From: Rhodobium gokarnense
GTDB lineage: Bacteria > Pseudomonadota > Alphaproteobacteria > Rhizobiales > Rhodobiaceae
Direction: 5' to 3'
DNA: 64,000 nucleotides
Assembly (NCBI RefSeq): GCF_025961475.1
Contig: NZ_JAOQNS010000003.1
Location: 72,501 to 136,500, forward strand
Shown in pieces: positions 32,401 through 40,585 of the stretch. The number at the start of each line of letters is the position of its first letter. The first letter of the stretch is position 1. The position numbers and the translations under genes were made by a program. The notes beneath the pieces are model-generated. The model was not told the DNA's origin. It worked only from the letters and a program-made list of their open reading frames with translations, and made no database searches.

Positions 32401-33211
32401 CGCGCTTGGCGAACTCGTAGCGCGGATGGAGCGCGGAAAGCTTCACCGAGACGCCCGGATTGGCGCGGATGTCCGGCCCACAGGAGGCGGCCAGTTCGGT
32501 GATGGCGTTGGAATAGGAAAGGTGGTGGCGCCGCGCATCAGCCTCGGTCAGCGCCGCCTCGCCCAGCATGTCGTAGGAATAGCAGTAGCCGGCGGCCTCG
32601 CGCTTCTTGGCCCGCGCGATCGCCTCGTGGATGTTGCGGCCGAGCACGAACTGGCGGCCGAGCTCCTTCATGGTCTGGCCGACGGCGACGCGCACGACGG
32701 GCTCGCCGAGCCGGCGGATCATGCCGCGCACGGTCTTGGCGACGTTCTGCCCGTCCTTGTCGGTGAGAACGTGGCCGGTCAGCATCAGCGCCCAGGTCGA
32801 GGCATTGACCAGCACCGAGCTCGACTGGCCGAGATGGGTGCTCCAGTCCGACGGCGCGATCTTGTCGGAGATCAGCGCATCGATCGTCTCGTCGTCCGGC
32901 ACACGTAAGAGCGCCTCGGCAAGGCACATCAGGGCGACGCCCTCGCGGGTCGAGAGCCCGAACTCGGCCAGGAAACTTTCCATCATCGTCGGCTTCGACG
33001 AGGACCGCACCTTGGCGACCAGTTCCGCGCCGCGCGCGGCGATCTTCTTGCGGGTCTCCTCCGTGATCGGCGTTGCGGCGGCGAGCGCCCGCATGGTCTC
33101 CGCCTCGTCGGCGATGATCGCCTCGCGCATGCGCTGGCGGATAGCAGCGAGATCGGACGGGTCGGAAGCGGAAACGGGGGACGGAGCGGCACCGGAGGAG
33201 GCGTCAGACAT
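29498..33211 (-). CDS. putA: Bifunctional proline dehydrogenase / glutamate-semialdehyde dehydrogenase PutA
   Basis: Oxidises proline to glutamate in two steps at the membrane face, with substrate channelling. The 1237-residue protein has the FAD-dependent proline dehydrogenase barrel in roughly residues 190-490 (VKLSALHPRYEF, NIDAEEMDRLDLSLDV, VRLVKGAYWDSEV, RLHGMGE) and the NAD-dependent aldehyde dehydrogenase in about 580-1010 (ISPWNFPLAIFTGQ, CFTGSTEVAQ, nucleophile in SAGQRCSAL), with a C-terminal domain to the end. There is no N-terminal ribbon-helix-helix DNA-binding domain as in E. coli PutA, so regulation falls to the divergent Lrp-type gene. Confidence 0.96.
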   Translation of the reverse strand: MSDASSGAAPSPVSASDPSDLAAIRQRMREAIIADEAETMRALAAATPITEETRKKIAARGAELVAKVRSSSKPTMMESFLAEFGLSTREGVALMCLAEALLRVPDDETIDALISDKIAPSDWSTHLGQSSSVLVNASTWALMLTGHVLTDKDGQNVAKTVRGMIRRLGEPVVRVAVGQTMKELGRQFVLGRNIHEAIARAKKREAAGYCYSYDMLGEAALTEADARRHHLSYSNAITELAASCGPDIRANPGVSVKLSALHPRYEFAKRERVMTELVARTRALALIAKSANMGFNIDAEEMDRLDLSLDVFEAVLSDPALAGWDGMGIVVQAYAKRAPAEIDWLHALATKLDRKIMVRLVKGAYWDSEVKIAQTEGLPGYPVYTRKVNSDVCYLVCAQKLLSMSERIYPQFASHNAHSVASILEMADGKTSFEFQRLHGMGESLYDTVKKSNDVRCRIYAPVGEHRDLLAYLVRRLLENGANSSFVNQIVDEEIPPEEVARDPFAVLEAHGQAIANPRIPLPPMLYGEARRNAKGWDLTDPLELDELFAARDRFAASRWHAAPMVAGQAMRDGGREMANPAKPGDVVGTVVEASQEDLAAALSAAAEGFSEWSARSVDERASALERVADLYEENAPEFFALCAREAGKTLNDAVAEVREAVDFLRYYASEARRLEGEAAGSGRGVFACISPWNFPLAIFTGQISAALAAGNAVIAKPAEQTPLIAARAVALMCEAGIPEAAIQLLPGDGPTVGAPLAADPRIAGVCFTGSTEVAQRINRSMSETLAPSAPLIAETGGLNAMIVDSSALPEQAVGDILASAFQSAGQRCSALRILYVQEDVEDRIMKMLSGAMDELELGDPWKLQTDIGPVIDDEARDTIEGYCRQMEADGKLIKKLSVPGGGRFVAPTVIKVSGIEEMEREIFGPVLHVATFPAEGIDDVIDAVNAKGYGLTFGLHTRVDSRVQQVVDRLHVGNLYVNRNQIGAIVGSQPFGGEGLSGTGPKAGGPHYVARFMRRGGEAAGAAAPDAPAPAPEAKTIDAGAVQAALDKLDTAVWAGREDRAAVLGEALSRSGAPASDALEAATGIAATMDLPGPTGESNRLSFPPRGRVLCLGPDLESLAVQTVQALAAGNAVVAVAPGAPGFVHEFASRGAPIAGLDGAFDAAAVGTLTGIGAVAATGDGSYLAALRQALAGRHGAILPLITELVAPERYVLERHLCIDTTAAGGNASLLAASGS

Positions 33212-33267
33212 GGCGGTTCTTTCGGCTGGAAGGGTTGTTTCCCCTAGGATACTCCAATCCTTGTAGC

Positions 33268-33285
33268 CGATTTTCCCGAGAATCG
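33268..33285. promoter_or_regulatory. Possible PutR operator between putA and the Lrp gene
   Basis: CGATTTTCCCGAGAATCG is an imperfect palindrome (5-bp outer arms, further partial matches) in the AT-rich middle of the 143-bp divergent region. Lrp-family regulators bind such degenerate AT-rich palindromes. Weak evidence on its own. Confidence 0.35.
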
Positions 33286-33354
33286 ACGTAAGATAGGAAA
33301 AAATCGCGAAAATATGCTACTCGTCAGTCCGAATGCACCGGCAAAGGCCCGACA

Positions 33355-33807
33355 ATGGACGATCTGGACGCCATCGACAGGAGGATCATCGACGCGCTGG
33401 TCGCCAACGGGCGGATCACCGTCACCGATCTCGCCGCCAAGGCCGGGCTTTCCAAGACGCCCTGCCAGAACCGCATGCGCCGGCTGGAGGAGCGCGGCTA
33501 CATCCGCGGCTACACGGCGATCACCGACCCGGCAAAGCTCGGCGCCGGCCACATCGCCTTCGTCCAGGTGACGCTCAGCGACACCCGCTCCGCCGCACTC
33601 GCCGCCTTCAACGAGGCGGTGCGGAGCGTGCGCGAAATCGAGGAGTGCCACATGATCGCCGGCGGCTTCGACTATCTCCTGAAGGTCCGCACCCGCGACA
33701 TCGCCGGCTACCGGCGCGTCCTCGGCGAGCGCATCTCGGCGCTCCCCCACGTCACCCAGACCTCCACATTCGTCGTCATGGAGGCGGTCAAGGACCGGAG
33801 CCGATAG
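33355..33807 (+). CDS. putR: Lrp/AsnC family regulator, probable PutR
   Basis: A 150-residue regulator. The N-terminal winged helix-turn-helix (DLDAIDRRIIDALVANGR, ITVTDLAAKAGLSKTPCQNR) is followed by the RAM ligand domain (about 65-150; IEECHMIAGGFDYLLKVRT). Lrp-type genes divergent from putA in Alphaproteobacteria encode the proline-responsive activator PutR; that assignment rests on position and family. ATG 33355 gives the usual MDDLDAIDRRI start. Confidence 0.9.
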   Translation: MDDLDAIDRRIIDALVANGRITVTDLAAKAGLSKTPCQNRMRRLEERGYIRGYTAITDPAKLGAGHIAFVQVTLSDTRSAALAAFNEAVRSVREIEECHMIAGGFDYLLKVRTRDIAGYRRVLGERISALPHVTQTSTFVVMEAVKDRSR

Positions 33808-33905
33808 GAGGTCGCACCGACAAAGCGCCGCAGCGGGCCGCCACATTCGCTCCACGCCGCTGGCGCACAGTCGCCGTGCCCCGATCCGGTGAGGAGACGA
33901 CCCCG

Positions 33906-34412
33906 ATGTCTATTCTGAGGCTTCTCGGCGCGGCCGCCCTTGCCGCCGCCCTGTCTGCCGCGAGCGCGGCGAGCGCCCCGAAACCGATGCCCGATGCCTG
34001 CGCCGTGATGAAGGGTCTCGAGGCGGGAGCGTACCTGTCCGGCGAAGCGCGCTACGACCTGATGGTCAATCGCCGGGACGAGGCCGTCGCCTTCAGTCAG
34101 TGCGTCGTCGTGGAAAAAGACGGCGCAGCGTCCGTCAGCCTGCAGATCCGCGAGCAGCGGTCGGGCGCCTCCCCGGCGACGGCCGCCACCCAGCGCGAGG
34201 ACTACGTCAAGGAACTCGCAGGGACCTTCGGCTTCGTGCCGAAGGCGGAGGAGGTTGCCGTCGGCGAGGCGGCGGTCTGGATCGGCGACGTCGGCCAGTT
34301 GACCGTCTGGTACCGCGACGGCCGGGTGCAGATGATCGTCTCCGGCCGCGGCGGCGACAGCAAAGGACTGGCGGCCGAGATCGCCCGCCGCGTCGTCGAA
34401 GCCTACCCCTGA
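33906..34412 (+). CDS. Small secreted protein of unknown function
   Basis: A 168-residue protein I do not recognise. Residues 1-24 are a clear signal peptide (LRLLGAAALAAALSAASAASA). The mature part has two cysteines, C32 and C66, that could form a disulfide, and a mixed alpha/beta pattern ending GLAAEIARRVVEAYP. The start ATG 33906 has GAGGAGA upstream. It follows the putR gene by 98 bp on the same strand. Codon use is like the neighbours, so it is not visibly foreign. Confidence 0.78.
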   Translation: MSILRLLGAAALAAALSAASAASAPKPMPDACAVMKGLEAGAYLSGEARYDLMVNRRDEAVAFSQCVVVEKDGAASVSLQIREQRSGASPATAATQREDYVKELAGTFGFVPKAEEVAVGEAAVWIGDVGQLTVWYRDGRVQMIVSGRGGDSKGLAAEIARRVVEAYP

Positions 34413-34518
34413 TCGCCGGCGCCGCGACGAGGTCGGCATTCCGATCCGGCCCGGCCAAATCCCATGCCCGAAAATACCTATCGCGACGATTTCATTTGCC
34501 GTCGGACGACAACCATAA

Positions 34519-34536
34519 TATTAGTCTATTCTAATA
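34519..34536. promoter_or_regulatory. Inverted repeat upstream of the SulP gene
   Basis: TATTAG-TCTATT-CTAATA, 6-bp arms and 6-nt spacer, in an AT-rich patch. It could be an operator or part of the promoter for the transporter gene. No clear -35/-10 pair. Confidence 0.4.
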
Positions 34537-34655
34537 AGAAAGAATAAGTTCAGGGAGGGCGGTGCGCGATGCCCGGAAGCGGCCTGTTCGGGCCGCCGGC
34601 CGCTGGTCAGGCGCACACATGCACCGCCGCTCAAACATTTGGGCGACGCGACACC

Positions 34656-36440
34656 ATGCTGAATTCCACCCTTTGGGAGGCCTTTACCCCGTTCACCAAA
34701 TGGGCGCCGCGGGTCACCCGCGACGACCTGCAGCGCGACCTCGTCGCCGGCATCACCGGTGCCCTCGTCGTCCTGCCGCAGGGCGTCGCCTTCGCCTCCA
34801 TCGCCGGCATGCCGCCGGAATACGGCCTCTATGCCGGCATCGTCCCGGCCATCGTCGCCGCCCTCTTCGGCTCCTCGCGCCACCTCGTCTCCGGTCCGAC
34901 GACGGCCGCCTCGATCGTCCTCTTCTCCGCCCTCTCGGTGCAGGCGGTGCCGGAAAGCGCGCAATATGTGACGCTGGCGCTCACCCTCACCTTCATGGTC
35001 GGCCTTTTCGAGCTGGCGCTCGGCCTTGCCCGCATGGGCGCACTCGTCAACTTCATCTCCCATTCCGTCGTCGTCGGCTTCACCGCCGGCGCTGCCGTGC
35101 TCATCGCCGCCAAGCAGCTGAGGCATTTCTTCGGCATCGAGATGCCCTCCGGCGGCCATCTCCACCACATCCTCATCGCCTTCGTCGAACAGATCGACCG
35201 CCTCAACCCCTATGTCACGGCCGTCGCTGCCGCGACCCTCGTCAGCGGCATTCTCCTCAAGATGTTCGCGCGAAAGATCCCCTATCTCATCGTTTCCATG
35301 GTCGTCGGCAGCCTCGTCGGTGTTTTGCTCAATGCCCGCTTCGGCCAGGAGGTGACGGGGATCGCCACCGTCGGCGCCCTGCCGACCCATCTGCCGCCAC
35401 TGTCAGCGCCCGACCTCACCTTCGACACCATCAAGGAGCTCGCCCCGACGGCCCTTGCCATGACGCTGTTCGCGCTGACCGAGGCGGTCTCCATCGGCCG
35501 CTCGCTTGCCGCCCGCGGCGGCTACCGCATCAACGGCAGCCAGGAATTCGTCGGCCAGGGCCTGTCCAACATCTTCGGGGCGTTCTTTTCCGGCTATGTG
35601 GCGACAGGCTCCTTCAACCGCTCCGGCCTCAACTACGAGGCGGGGGCAAGGACCCCCTTCGCCGCGGTCTTCGCCGGCGGCCTCCTTATGGTCGTCCTCC
35701 TCTTCGTCGCCCCGCTCGCGGTCTACCTGCCGAAGGCCACCATGGCCGGGCTCCTCTTCCTCGTCGCCTGGGGCCTTTTCGACTTCAAGGAGATCGGCCA
35801 CATCCTGAAGGCGTCGGGGCGCGAGACGGCCGTCCTCCTCGTCACCTTCTTCAGCGCGCTCTTTTTAGAGTTGGAACTCGCCATCTTCGCCGGCGTCATG
35901 CTGTCGCTGATCATGTATCTGGAAAGGGTCTCCAAGCCGACGATCCGCCGCCAGGTGCCGGACCCCTATGGCGCCAAGAGGGTCTTCGTGTCCGACCCCA
36001 CCCTGCCGGAATGCCCGCAGCTCCGCTTTGCCCAGATCGACGGCTCGATCTTCTTCGGCAACGTCAATCGCGTGGAGGACACCTTCGACCTCTATCGCAA
36101 CACCCATCCGGACCAGAAACACCTCGCCATCGTCGCGCAGGCGATCCGCTTCGTCGACCTGCAAGGGGCCGAAGCTTTCGTCGAGGAAGCCAAAAAGAGG
36201 AAGGAAATGGGCGGCGGTCTCTACATCGTCAACGCCCAGATCCCCTTGTGGGAAATCCTGGAAAGCCTCGGCAGCCTCGACGACATCAACGAAAAGCACT
36301 TCTTCCAGGGCAAGACGGCCGCCGTCCACGCCATCTACCAGAAGCTCGACAAAACGGTCTGCAAGGGCTGCAACCAGCGCATCTTTACCGAATGCATGTG
36401 GGACCACGGGGTAAGAGGCAAGCCAGCGCCGGGGGAGTGA
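34656..36440 (+). CDS. SulP family inorganic anion transporter
   Basis: A 594-residue SLC26/SulP permease, probably for sulfate, bicarbonate or another anion. It has the SulP signature (DLVAGITGALVVLPQGVAFA, then GMPPEYGLYAGIVPAIVAAL), about 12-14 membrane helices, and a C-terminal cytoplasmic STAS domain (about nucleotides 36030-36330; AQIDGSIFFGNVNRVED, IRFVDLQGAEAF). A cysteine-rich tail (CKGCNQRIFTECMW) follows STAS. The frame extends to an ATG at 34569 behind GGGAGGG, but those 29 extra residues are unlike the family; 34656 is preferred without certainty. Confidence 0.92.
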   Translation: MLNSTLWEAFTPFTKWAPRVTRDDLQRDLVAGITGALVVLPQGVAFASIAGMPPEYGLYAGIVPAIVAALFGSSRHLVSGPTTAASIVLFSALSVQAVPESAQYVTLALTLTFMVGLFELALGLARMGALVNFISHSVVVGFTAGAAVLIAAKQLRHFFGIEMPSGGHLHHILIAFVEQIDRLNPYVTAVAAATLVSGILLKMFARKIPYLIVSMVVGSLVGVLLNARFGQEVTGIATVGALPTHLPPLSAPDLTFDTIKELAPTALAMTLFALTEAVSIGRSLAARGGYRINGSQEFVGQGLSNIFGAFFSGYVATGSFNRSGLNYEAGARTPFAAVFAGGLLMVVLLFVAPLAVYLPKATMAGLLFLVAWGLFDFKEIGHILKASGRETAVLLVTFFSALFLELELAIFAGVMLSLIMYLERVSKPTIRRQVPDPYGAKRVFVSDPTLPECPQLRFAQIDGSIFFGNVNRVEDTFDLYRNTHPDQKHLAIVAQAIRFVDLQGAEAFVEEAKKRKEMGGGLYIVNAQIPLWEILESLGSLDDINEKHFFQGKTAAVHAIYQKLDKTVCKGCNQRIFTECMWDHGVRGKPAPGE

Positions 36441-36458
36441 GGGGGCTCTCACTTTTTT
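36436..36458 (+). terminator. Intrinsic terminator of the SulP gene
   Basis: AGTGAG pairs with CTCACT over a GGGGCT loop, followed by TTTTT. The left arm overlaps the stop codon. The AT-rich island starts directly after it. Confidence 0.7.
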
Positions 36459-36623
36459 CTATTTCAAATGGTCAAAGTATTTTAGTATTCACAACGGCTG
36501 GGGCCACCCAAGCGGTCAATCCTGACGTCCGCCACGAAATAAGGAACATACTTTAGGTCTTTGGTAATTAATTTATTGAGCCTCAGATTCCATCAGTTAA
36601 TATGGCAAATAACAGAAAGCGCA

Positions 36624-37640
36624 ATGAGTATAGTTAAATTCACAGCGTTTTATCCATCGAGGCCGTATTTTGCTGACCGAAAACCAACATCCATCCCTAA
36701 GAGTACAACAGATTTCTTTAAGAAAATGGACAAAGTCGTTTTCTCAAACGACAACGATTCATTCCTCCTGAGGGTCTGCAGAGATGGACGCATCATAGTA
36801 AGAATCAAAAGCCTTGAAAAGGATATCGAAGGCAAAAACACAAGGTCAATTGAACAAAACGTTAAGCATTGGAGCCAGTATCTAGAATACTTAAATTCGA
36901 TATATCTTCTGATTGATTCTGCTATGCTTGAATTAGATAATAATGCATACTTTAATATTCACGAAATCACAAGACGAGATGCGTTTCGCGTATCCTATAA
37001 AAATGGGGAGTGGAACGGTGAGCAGATGGCAGATGAAAGCCTAGCATCACGATTTCAAAGAACTCGCCTATTCAAAGAAAGCATCTACGGTGGCGCATGG
37101 GCTCTTGAAATGGATTTCGATCAGAGACAAACTGTGCCAATAAAAATATTCGATCATGCATGTCAGAATTTTTATAAATGTTCGAAGCAGGCTATTATAA
37201 TAAAATATCTATCTAGATTGACGAAGAGCATATCGGAATACAAAGTTGGCAGCTATGAGAATTCTATTATTTTTTCTTGGTTCATTATTGAGTCAATAAT
37301 GAATGATTTCTGGGATAAAGTTTTAGCCGAAAAGGATCGCCAAATCTCCCCAACAGAGAAGCGTATAAATAAGGACAGAAAGAAATTTCTAACAGGAAGA
37401 GAATTCCCTTCCAGCGTTGTCTCAAATTTACTCGAACTTGAAGGGGAAATAGATTATGAAGAATTCAAAGAAATCAACAACGTCAGAGGACACCGAAACG
37501 ACATAGTGCACTCGATTGGGAAGAAACCGATAACCGTTAAAGAGGCAAGGGCAGCATTAAATATAGCGAGAAAAATGATTGAAAAGCGGTCTGGGATCGA
37601 CCTTCATATCAACGATGGCTACCACGTATTCGGGCTTTAG
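36624..37640 (+). CDS. HEPN-domain protein, AT-rich and probably horizontally acquired
   Basis: A 338-residue cytoplasmic protein with no signal peptide or membrane segment, and no function I can assign firmly. The C-terminal 130 residues look like a HEPN domain: a helix around 212-232 (NSIIFSWFIIESIMNDFW) and then R291-N-D-I-V-H296 before a last helix (VKEARAALNIARKMIEKR). RX4-6H with a polar residue after Arg is the catalytic motif of HEPN ribonucleases in toxins and abortive-infection proteins, including ApeA-like ones. Residues 1-200 may be a sensor or partner domain. The DNA is visibly AT-rich (about 40% GC by eye) against GC-rich flanks, with codons such as ATA, AGA and TTA. ATG 36624 has AGAAAG upstream; an earlier TTG at 36561 is less likely. 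No antitoxin or second gene accompanies it. Confidence 0.75.
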   Translation: MSIVKFTAFYPSRPYFADRKPTSIPKSTTDFFKKMDKVVFSNDNDSFLLRVCRDGRIIVRIKSLEKDIEGKNTRSIEQNVKHWSQYLEYLNSIYLLIDSAMLELDNNAYFNIHEITRRDAFRVSYKNGEWNGEQMADESLASRFQRTRLFKESIYGGAWALEMDFDQRQTVPIKIFDHACQNFYKCSKQAIIIKYLSRLTKSISEYKVGSYENSIIFSWFIIESIMNDFWDKVLAEKDRQISPTEKRINKDRKKFLTGREFPSSVVSNLLELEGEIDYEEFKEINNVRGHRNDIVHSIGKKPITVKEARAALNIARKMIEKRSGIDLHINDGYHVFGL

Positions 37641-37682
37641 CTACCTCCCTAATCAAAAGCTCAAAATTGATCTCGAGCGCCT

Positions 37683-38684
37683 CTACTCCACCCGCCACGT
37701 ATTCCCCGCATGCATCGCGCCGGCAAGCCGCGCGGCGGATTTGGCCATGGTGCCTTGGGGGATCGGCTGGCGGCCGATGAAGGTGGCTTCCGGGGCCGCG
37801 TAGATGACGCCGACGGGGAGCGGGGCCTCTAACGCCGAGAGCATCATGGCAAGGCCGTGGCTGGTCTCGTCGTGGACGACGATGTCGTCGAGCGTGACGC
37901 CGTCGAGGCCGATCGTCACCGGCTCCAGCGCATAGGTCTTGGGGTTGAACAGGATGCCCTTCGACTTGTCGGCGCCATAGAGCATGGGCTCGCCGTGGTG
38001 CAGCCACAGGAGCGTGTCGTCGATCTTCTTCTTGTCCTCCTGGTCGGAAAAGACGCCGTCATTGAAGACGAGGCAGTTCTGCAGGATTTCAACGAAGCTC
38101 GTGCCGTGGAAGGCGTGCGCCCGGGCGAAGGTCTCCGACAGAAGGTTCTGCAGCGCGTCGACACAGCGGGCGATGAACCGGCCGTGGGCGCCGATGGCGA
38201 ACTCGATCGGATTCACCGGCTGGTCGAGCGTGCCGTGCGGCGAGGTCGGCGACAGGGTGCCGCGACGCGAGGTCGGCGAGGCCTGGCCCTTGGTGAGGCC
38301 GTAGATCTCGTTGTTGAGCAGCAGATAGGTGACGTCGACGTTGCGGCGCAGGAGATGCAGCAGGTGGTTGCCGCCGATGGCGAGCGAGTCGCCGTCGCCG
38401 GAGACCACCCAGACGTCCAGTTCCGGCTTGGAAATCTTGACGCCGGTGGCGACCGCCGCGGCGCGGCCGTGGATGGTGTGGAAGCCGTAGGTCTCCATGT
38501 AATAGGGGAACCGGGACGAGCAGCCGATGCCGGAGACGAAGACGGTGTTCTCCGGATTGCAGCCGGCCTCGGCCAGCGTCTTCTGCACCGCCTTGATGAC
38601 GGAATAGTTGCCGCAACCGGGGCACCAGCGAACGTCCTGCGCGGACGCGTAATCCTTCGGCTTCAGGGCGACTTCTGCGGTCAT
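37683..38684 (-). CDS. korB: 2-oxoacid:ferredoxin oxidoreductase, beta subunit
   Basis: The 333-residue thiamine-diphosphate subunit of a KorAB-type enzyme, probably oxidising 2-oxoglutarate to succinyl-CoA with ferredoxin. Visible: RWCPGCGNYSVIKAVQ and GIGCSSRFPYY (iron-sulfur cysteines), HTIHGRAAAVATGVK, and the TPP/Mg site VVSGDGDSLAIGGNH followed by LLNNEIYGLTKGQ. Its ATG overlaps the korA stop by 4 bp, so the two are co-translated. It ends 42 bp from the convergent HEPN gene. Confidence 0.93.
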   Translation of the reverse strand: MTAEVALKPKDYASAQDVRWCPGCGNYSVIKAVQKTLAEAGCNPENTVFVSGIGCSSRFPYYMETYGFHTIHGRAAAVATGVKISKPELDVWVVSGDGDSLAIGGNHLLHLLRRNVDVTYLLLNNEIYGLTKGQASPTSRRGTLSPTSPHGTLDQPVNPIEFAIGAHGRFIARCVDALQNLLSETFARAHAFHGTSFVEILQNCLVFNDGVFSDQEDKKKIDDTLLWLHHGEPMLYGADKSKGILFNPKTYALEPVTIGLDGVTLDDIVVHDETSHGLAMMLSALEAPLPVGVIYAAPEATFIGRQPIPQGTMAKSAARLAGAMHAGNTWRVE

Positions 38685-40585
38685 GACGACATCTCCGAAA
38701 GCGCGGCGCGGATCGCCGTCTCAACTTCACCGATCTGGAACGGACGGCCGGCGACCTTGGTCACGGCCTCCACCGGCAACAGGGTCTTGGCCCTGAGAAG
38801 CATGGTGAGTTGGCCGGTGTTCAACTCCGGCACGATCACCTTCTTGAATCCCTTGAGGAGCTCGGGAAGGTTGCGCGGGAAGGGGTGGATGTAGCGCAGG
38901 TGAATGTGGCTGACGGACAGCCCCTCGGCGACGAGCTTTTCGACCGCATCGGTGATCGCCCCATAGGTCGAGCCCCAGCCGAGGACCGCGATGTCGCCGG
39001 TCTCCGCGCCGAGTTCCACCTCCTGCAACGGAATATCCTCGGCGATGCCGTCGATCTTGCGCATCCGCAATTCGGTCATGCGCTCGTGGTTCTTGGCGTC
39101 GTAGGAGACCTCGCCGCTGCCGTCCTGGCGCTCCAGACCGCCGAGGCGGTGGACGCCGCCGGCCATGCCGGGAACGATCCACGGCCGCGCCAGGGTGTCC
39201 GGGTCGCGCGCGAAGGGCTGGATGCCGTGGGCATCGCCCCGTTGCAGGCGCCGGTCCGGCAGGTCGGTGAGGCTCGGGATCTTCCAGGGCTCGGCCGCAT
39301 TGGCGATATAGCCATCGGACAGCACGATCACCGGCGTCATGTATTTGACGGCAATCCGCGCGGCCTCGACCGCAATGTCGAAGCCCTCGGACGGTGAGCG
39401 CATGGCGATCACCGGCATCGGCGCATCGCCGTGCCGGCCGGCGACGGCCTGCAAGAGGTCCGACTGTTCGACCTTGGTCGGCAGGCCGGTGGACGGGCCG
39501 CCGCGCTGGACGTTGACGATGACGAGCGGCAGTTCGGCCGCGACCGCAAGGCCGAAGCCTTCAGACTTCAGCGCCATGCCGGGCCCGGAGGTGCCGGTCA
39601 TGCCGAGGCCGCCGGCGTAGGACGCGCCGATGGCGGCGCAGATCGCCGCGATCTCGTCCTCGGCCTGGAAGGTGCGGATGCCCGCCTCCTCGCCGAGCCG
39701 GGCCAGCGTGTGCAGCATGGTGGTCGCTGGCGTGATCGGATAGGAGCAGTAGACCGGCAGGAGGCCCTGCTTCAGGGCGCCGGCGGCAAGGCCGTAGGCG
39801 GTGGTCTCCGCGCCGGTCGCCGTGCGGTAAAGCCCGGGCGCGGCCTTGGCCGGCTCGATGGTCACGGGCTCCAGCCCGCTCGGCAGAAGCGCCGTTGCGC
39901 CGAAGGCATAGCCGGCCTCGATGGCTGCGGAATTGACCGCGCGCACGATCGGCTTGGTGCCGAACTTCTTGTTGATCCACTCAAGGGTGGCGCCCTTTTC
40001 CCGGCCGTAGAGCCAGAGCACCAGGCCGAGCACCCACATGTTGCGGGCCTTCAGCGCGTCCTTCTTGGAGGAGACGTCGATATCGGGAATGGCGCTGACC
40101 GTCTCGCGGGTCAGCGTCGAGATGTCGACATTGAGGAGCCGGTAGTCGGCGAGTTCGTCGGCGTGGTCCTCGGACAGGGGATCGTGCTCATAGCCGGCCT
40201 TCTTCAGGCCCGCGGCCTTGAACGCGCCGGCATCGACGATGAGGACGCCGCCCGGCTTCAGGTCGCCAAGGTGCACCTTGAGAGCCGCCGGGTTGAAGGC
40301 GACGAGGCAGTCGAGCTTGTCGCCCGGCGTATGGATCTCCTGGGAGGCGATCTGGATCTGGAACGAGGAGACGCCGTAGGTGGTGCCGGCGGGGGCGCGG
40401 ATCTCGGACGGGTAGTCCGGATAGGTCGACAGGTCATTGCCGGCGAGTGCTGCCTCGATCCCGAACTGGCTGCCGGCGGCCTGGATGCCGTCGCCTGAGT
40501 CTCCTGCGAAGCGGATGACGACCGCCTCGCGCCGTAAGCGGCGCCCTTCGTCCGGGGCGGTTCCGGCCGACGTTTGGAAATTCAT
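38681..40585 (-). CDS. korA: 2-oxoacid:ferredoxin oxidoreductase, fused gamma-alpha subunit
   Basis: The 634-residue partner of korB. Residues about 20-200 are the gamma domain (RFAGDSGDGIQAAGSQFGIE, GTTYGVSSFQIQIASQEIHT); the remainder is the pyrimidine-binding alpha subunit (CSYPITPATTMLHTLARL, QAEDEIAAICAAIGASYAGG, TSGPGMALKSEGFGLAV). Two-subunit enzymes of this form in aerobic bacteria act as 2-oxoglutarate:ferredoxin oxidoreductases and are oxygen-tolerant. Substrate specificity is inferred. The 225-bp region before its start holds no recognisable promoter that I can name. Confidence 0.93.
   Translation of the reverse strand: MNFQTSAGTAPDEGRRLRREAVVIRFAGDSGDGIQAAGSQFGIEAALAGNDLSTYPDYPSEIRAPAGTTYGVSSFQIQIASQEIHTPGDKLDCLVAFNPAALKVHLGDLKPGGVLIVDAGAFKAAGLKKAGYEHDPLSEDHADELADYRLLNVDISTLTRETVSAIPDIDVSSKKDALKARNMWVLGLVLWLYGREKGATLEWINKKFGTKPIVRAVNSAAIEAGYAFGATALLPSGLEPVTIEPAKAAPGLYRTATGAETTAYGLAAGALKQGLLPVYCSYPITPATTMLHTLARLGEEAGIRTFQAEDEIAAICAAIGASYAGGLGMTGTSGPGMALKSEGFGLAVAAELPLVIVNVQRGGPSTGLPTKVEQSDLLQAVAGRHGDAPMPVIAMRSPSEGFDIAVEAARIAVKYMTPVIVLSDGYIANAAEPWKIPSLTDLPDRRLQRGDAHGIQPFARDPDTLARPWIVPGMAGGVHRLGGLERQDGSGEVSYDAKNHERMTELRMRKIDGIAEDIPLQEVELGAETGDIAVLGWGSTYGAITDAVEKLVAEGLSVSHIHLRYIHPFPRNLPELLKGFKKVIVPELNTGQLTMLLRAKTLLPVEAVTKVAGRPFQIGEVETAIRAALSEMSS

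Noticed and set aside
34562-36556. A 664-codon plus-strand frame overlapping the SulP gene
   Set aside because: Same strand but a different frame; composition is Arg/Pro/His-rich and there is no transporter pattern. The frame at 34656 has the SulP and STAS motifs.
36561-36623. Longer N-terminus for the HEPN gene from TTG 36561
   Set aside because: ATG 36624 has an AGAAAG Shine-Dalgarno-like sequence; the TTG has none that is convincing.
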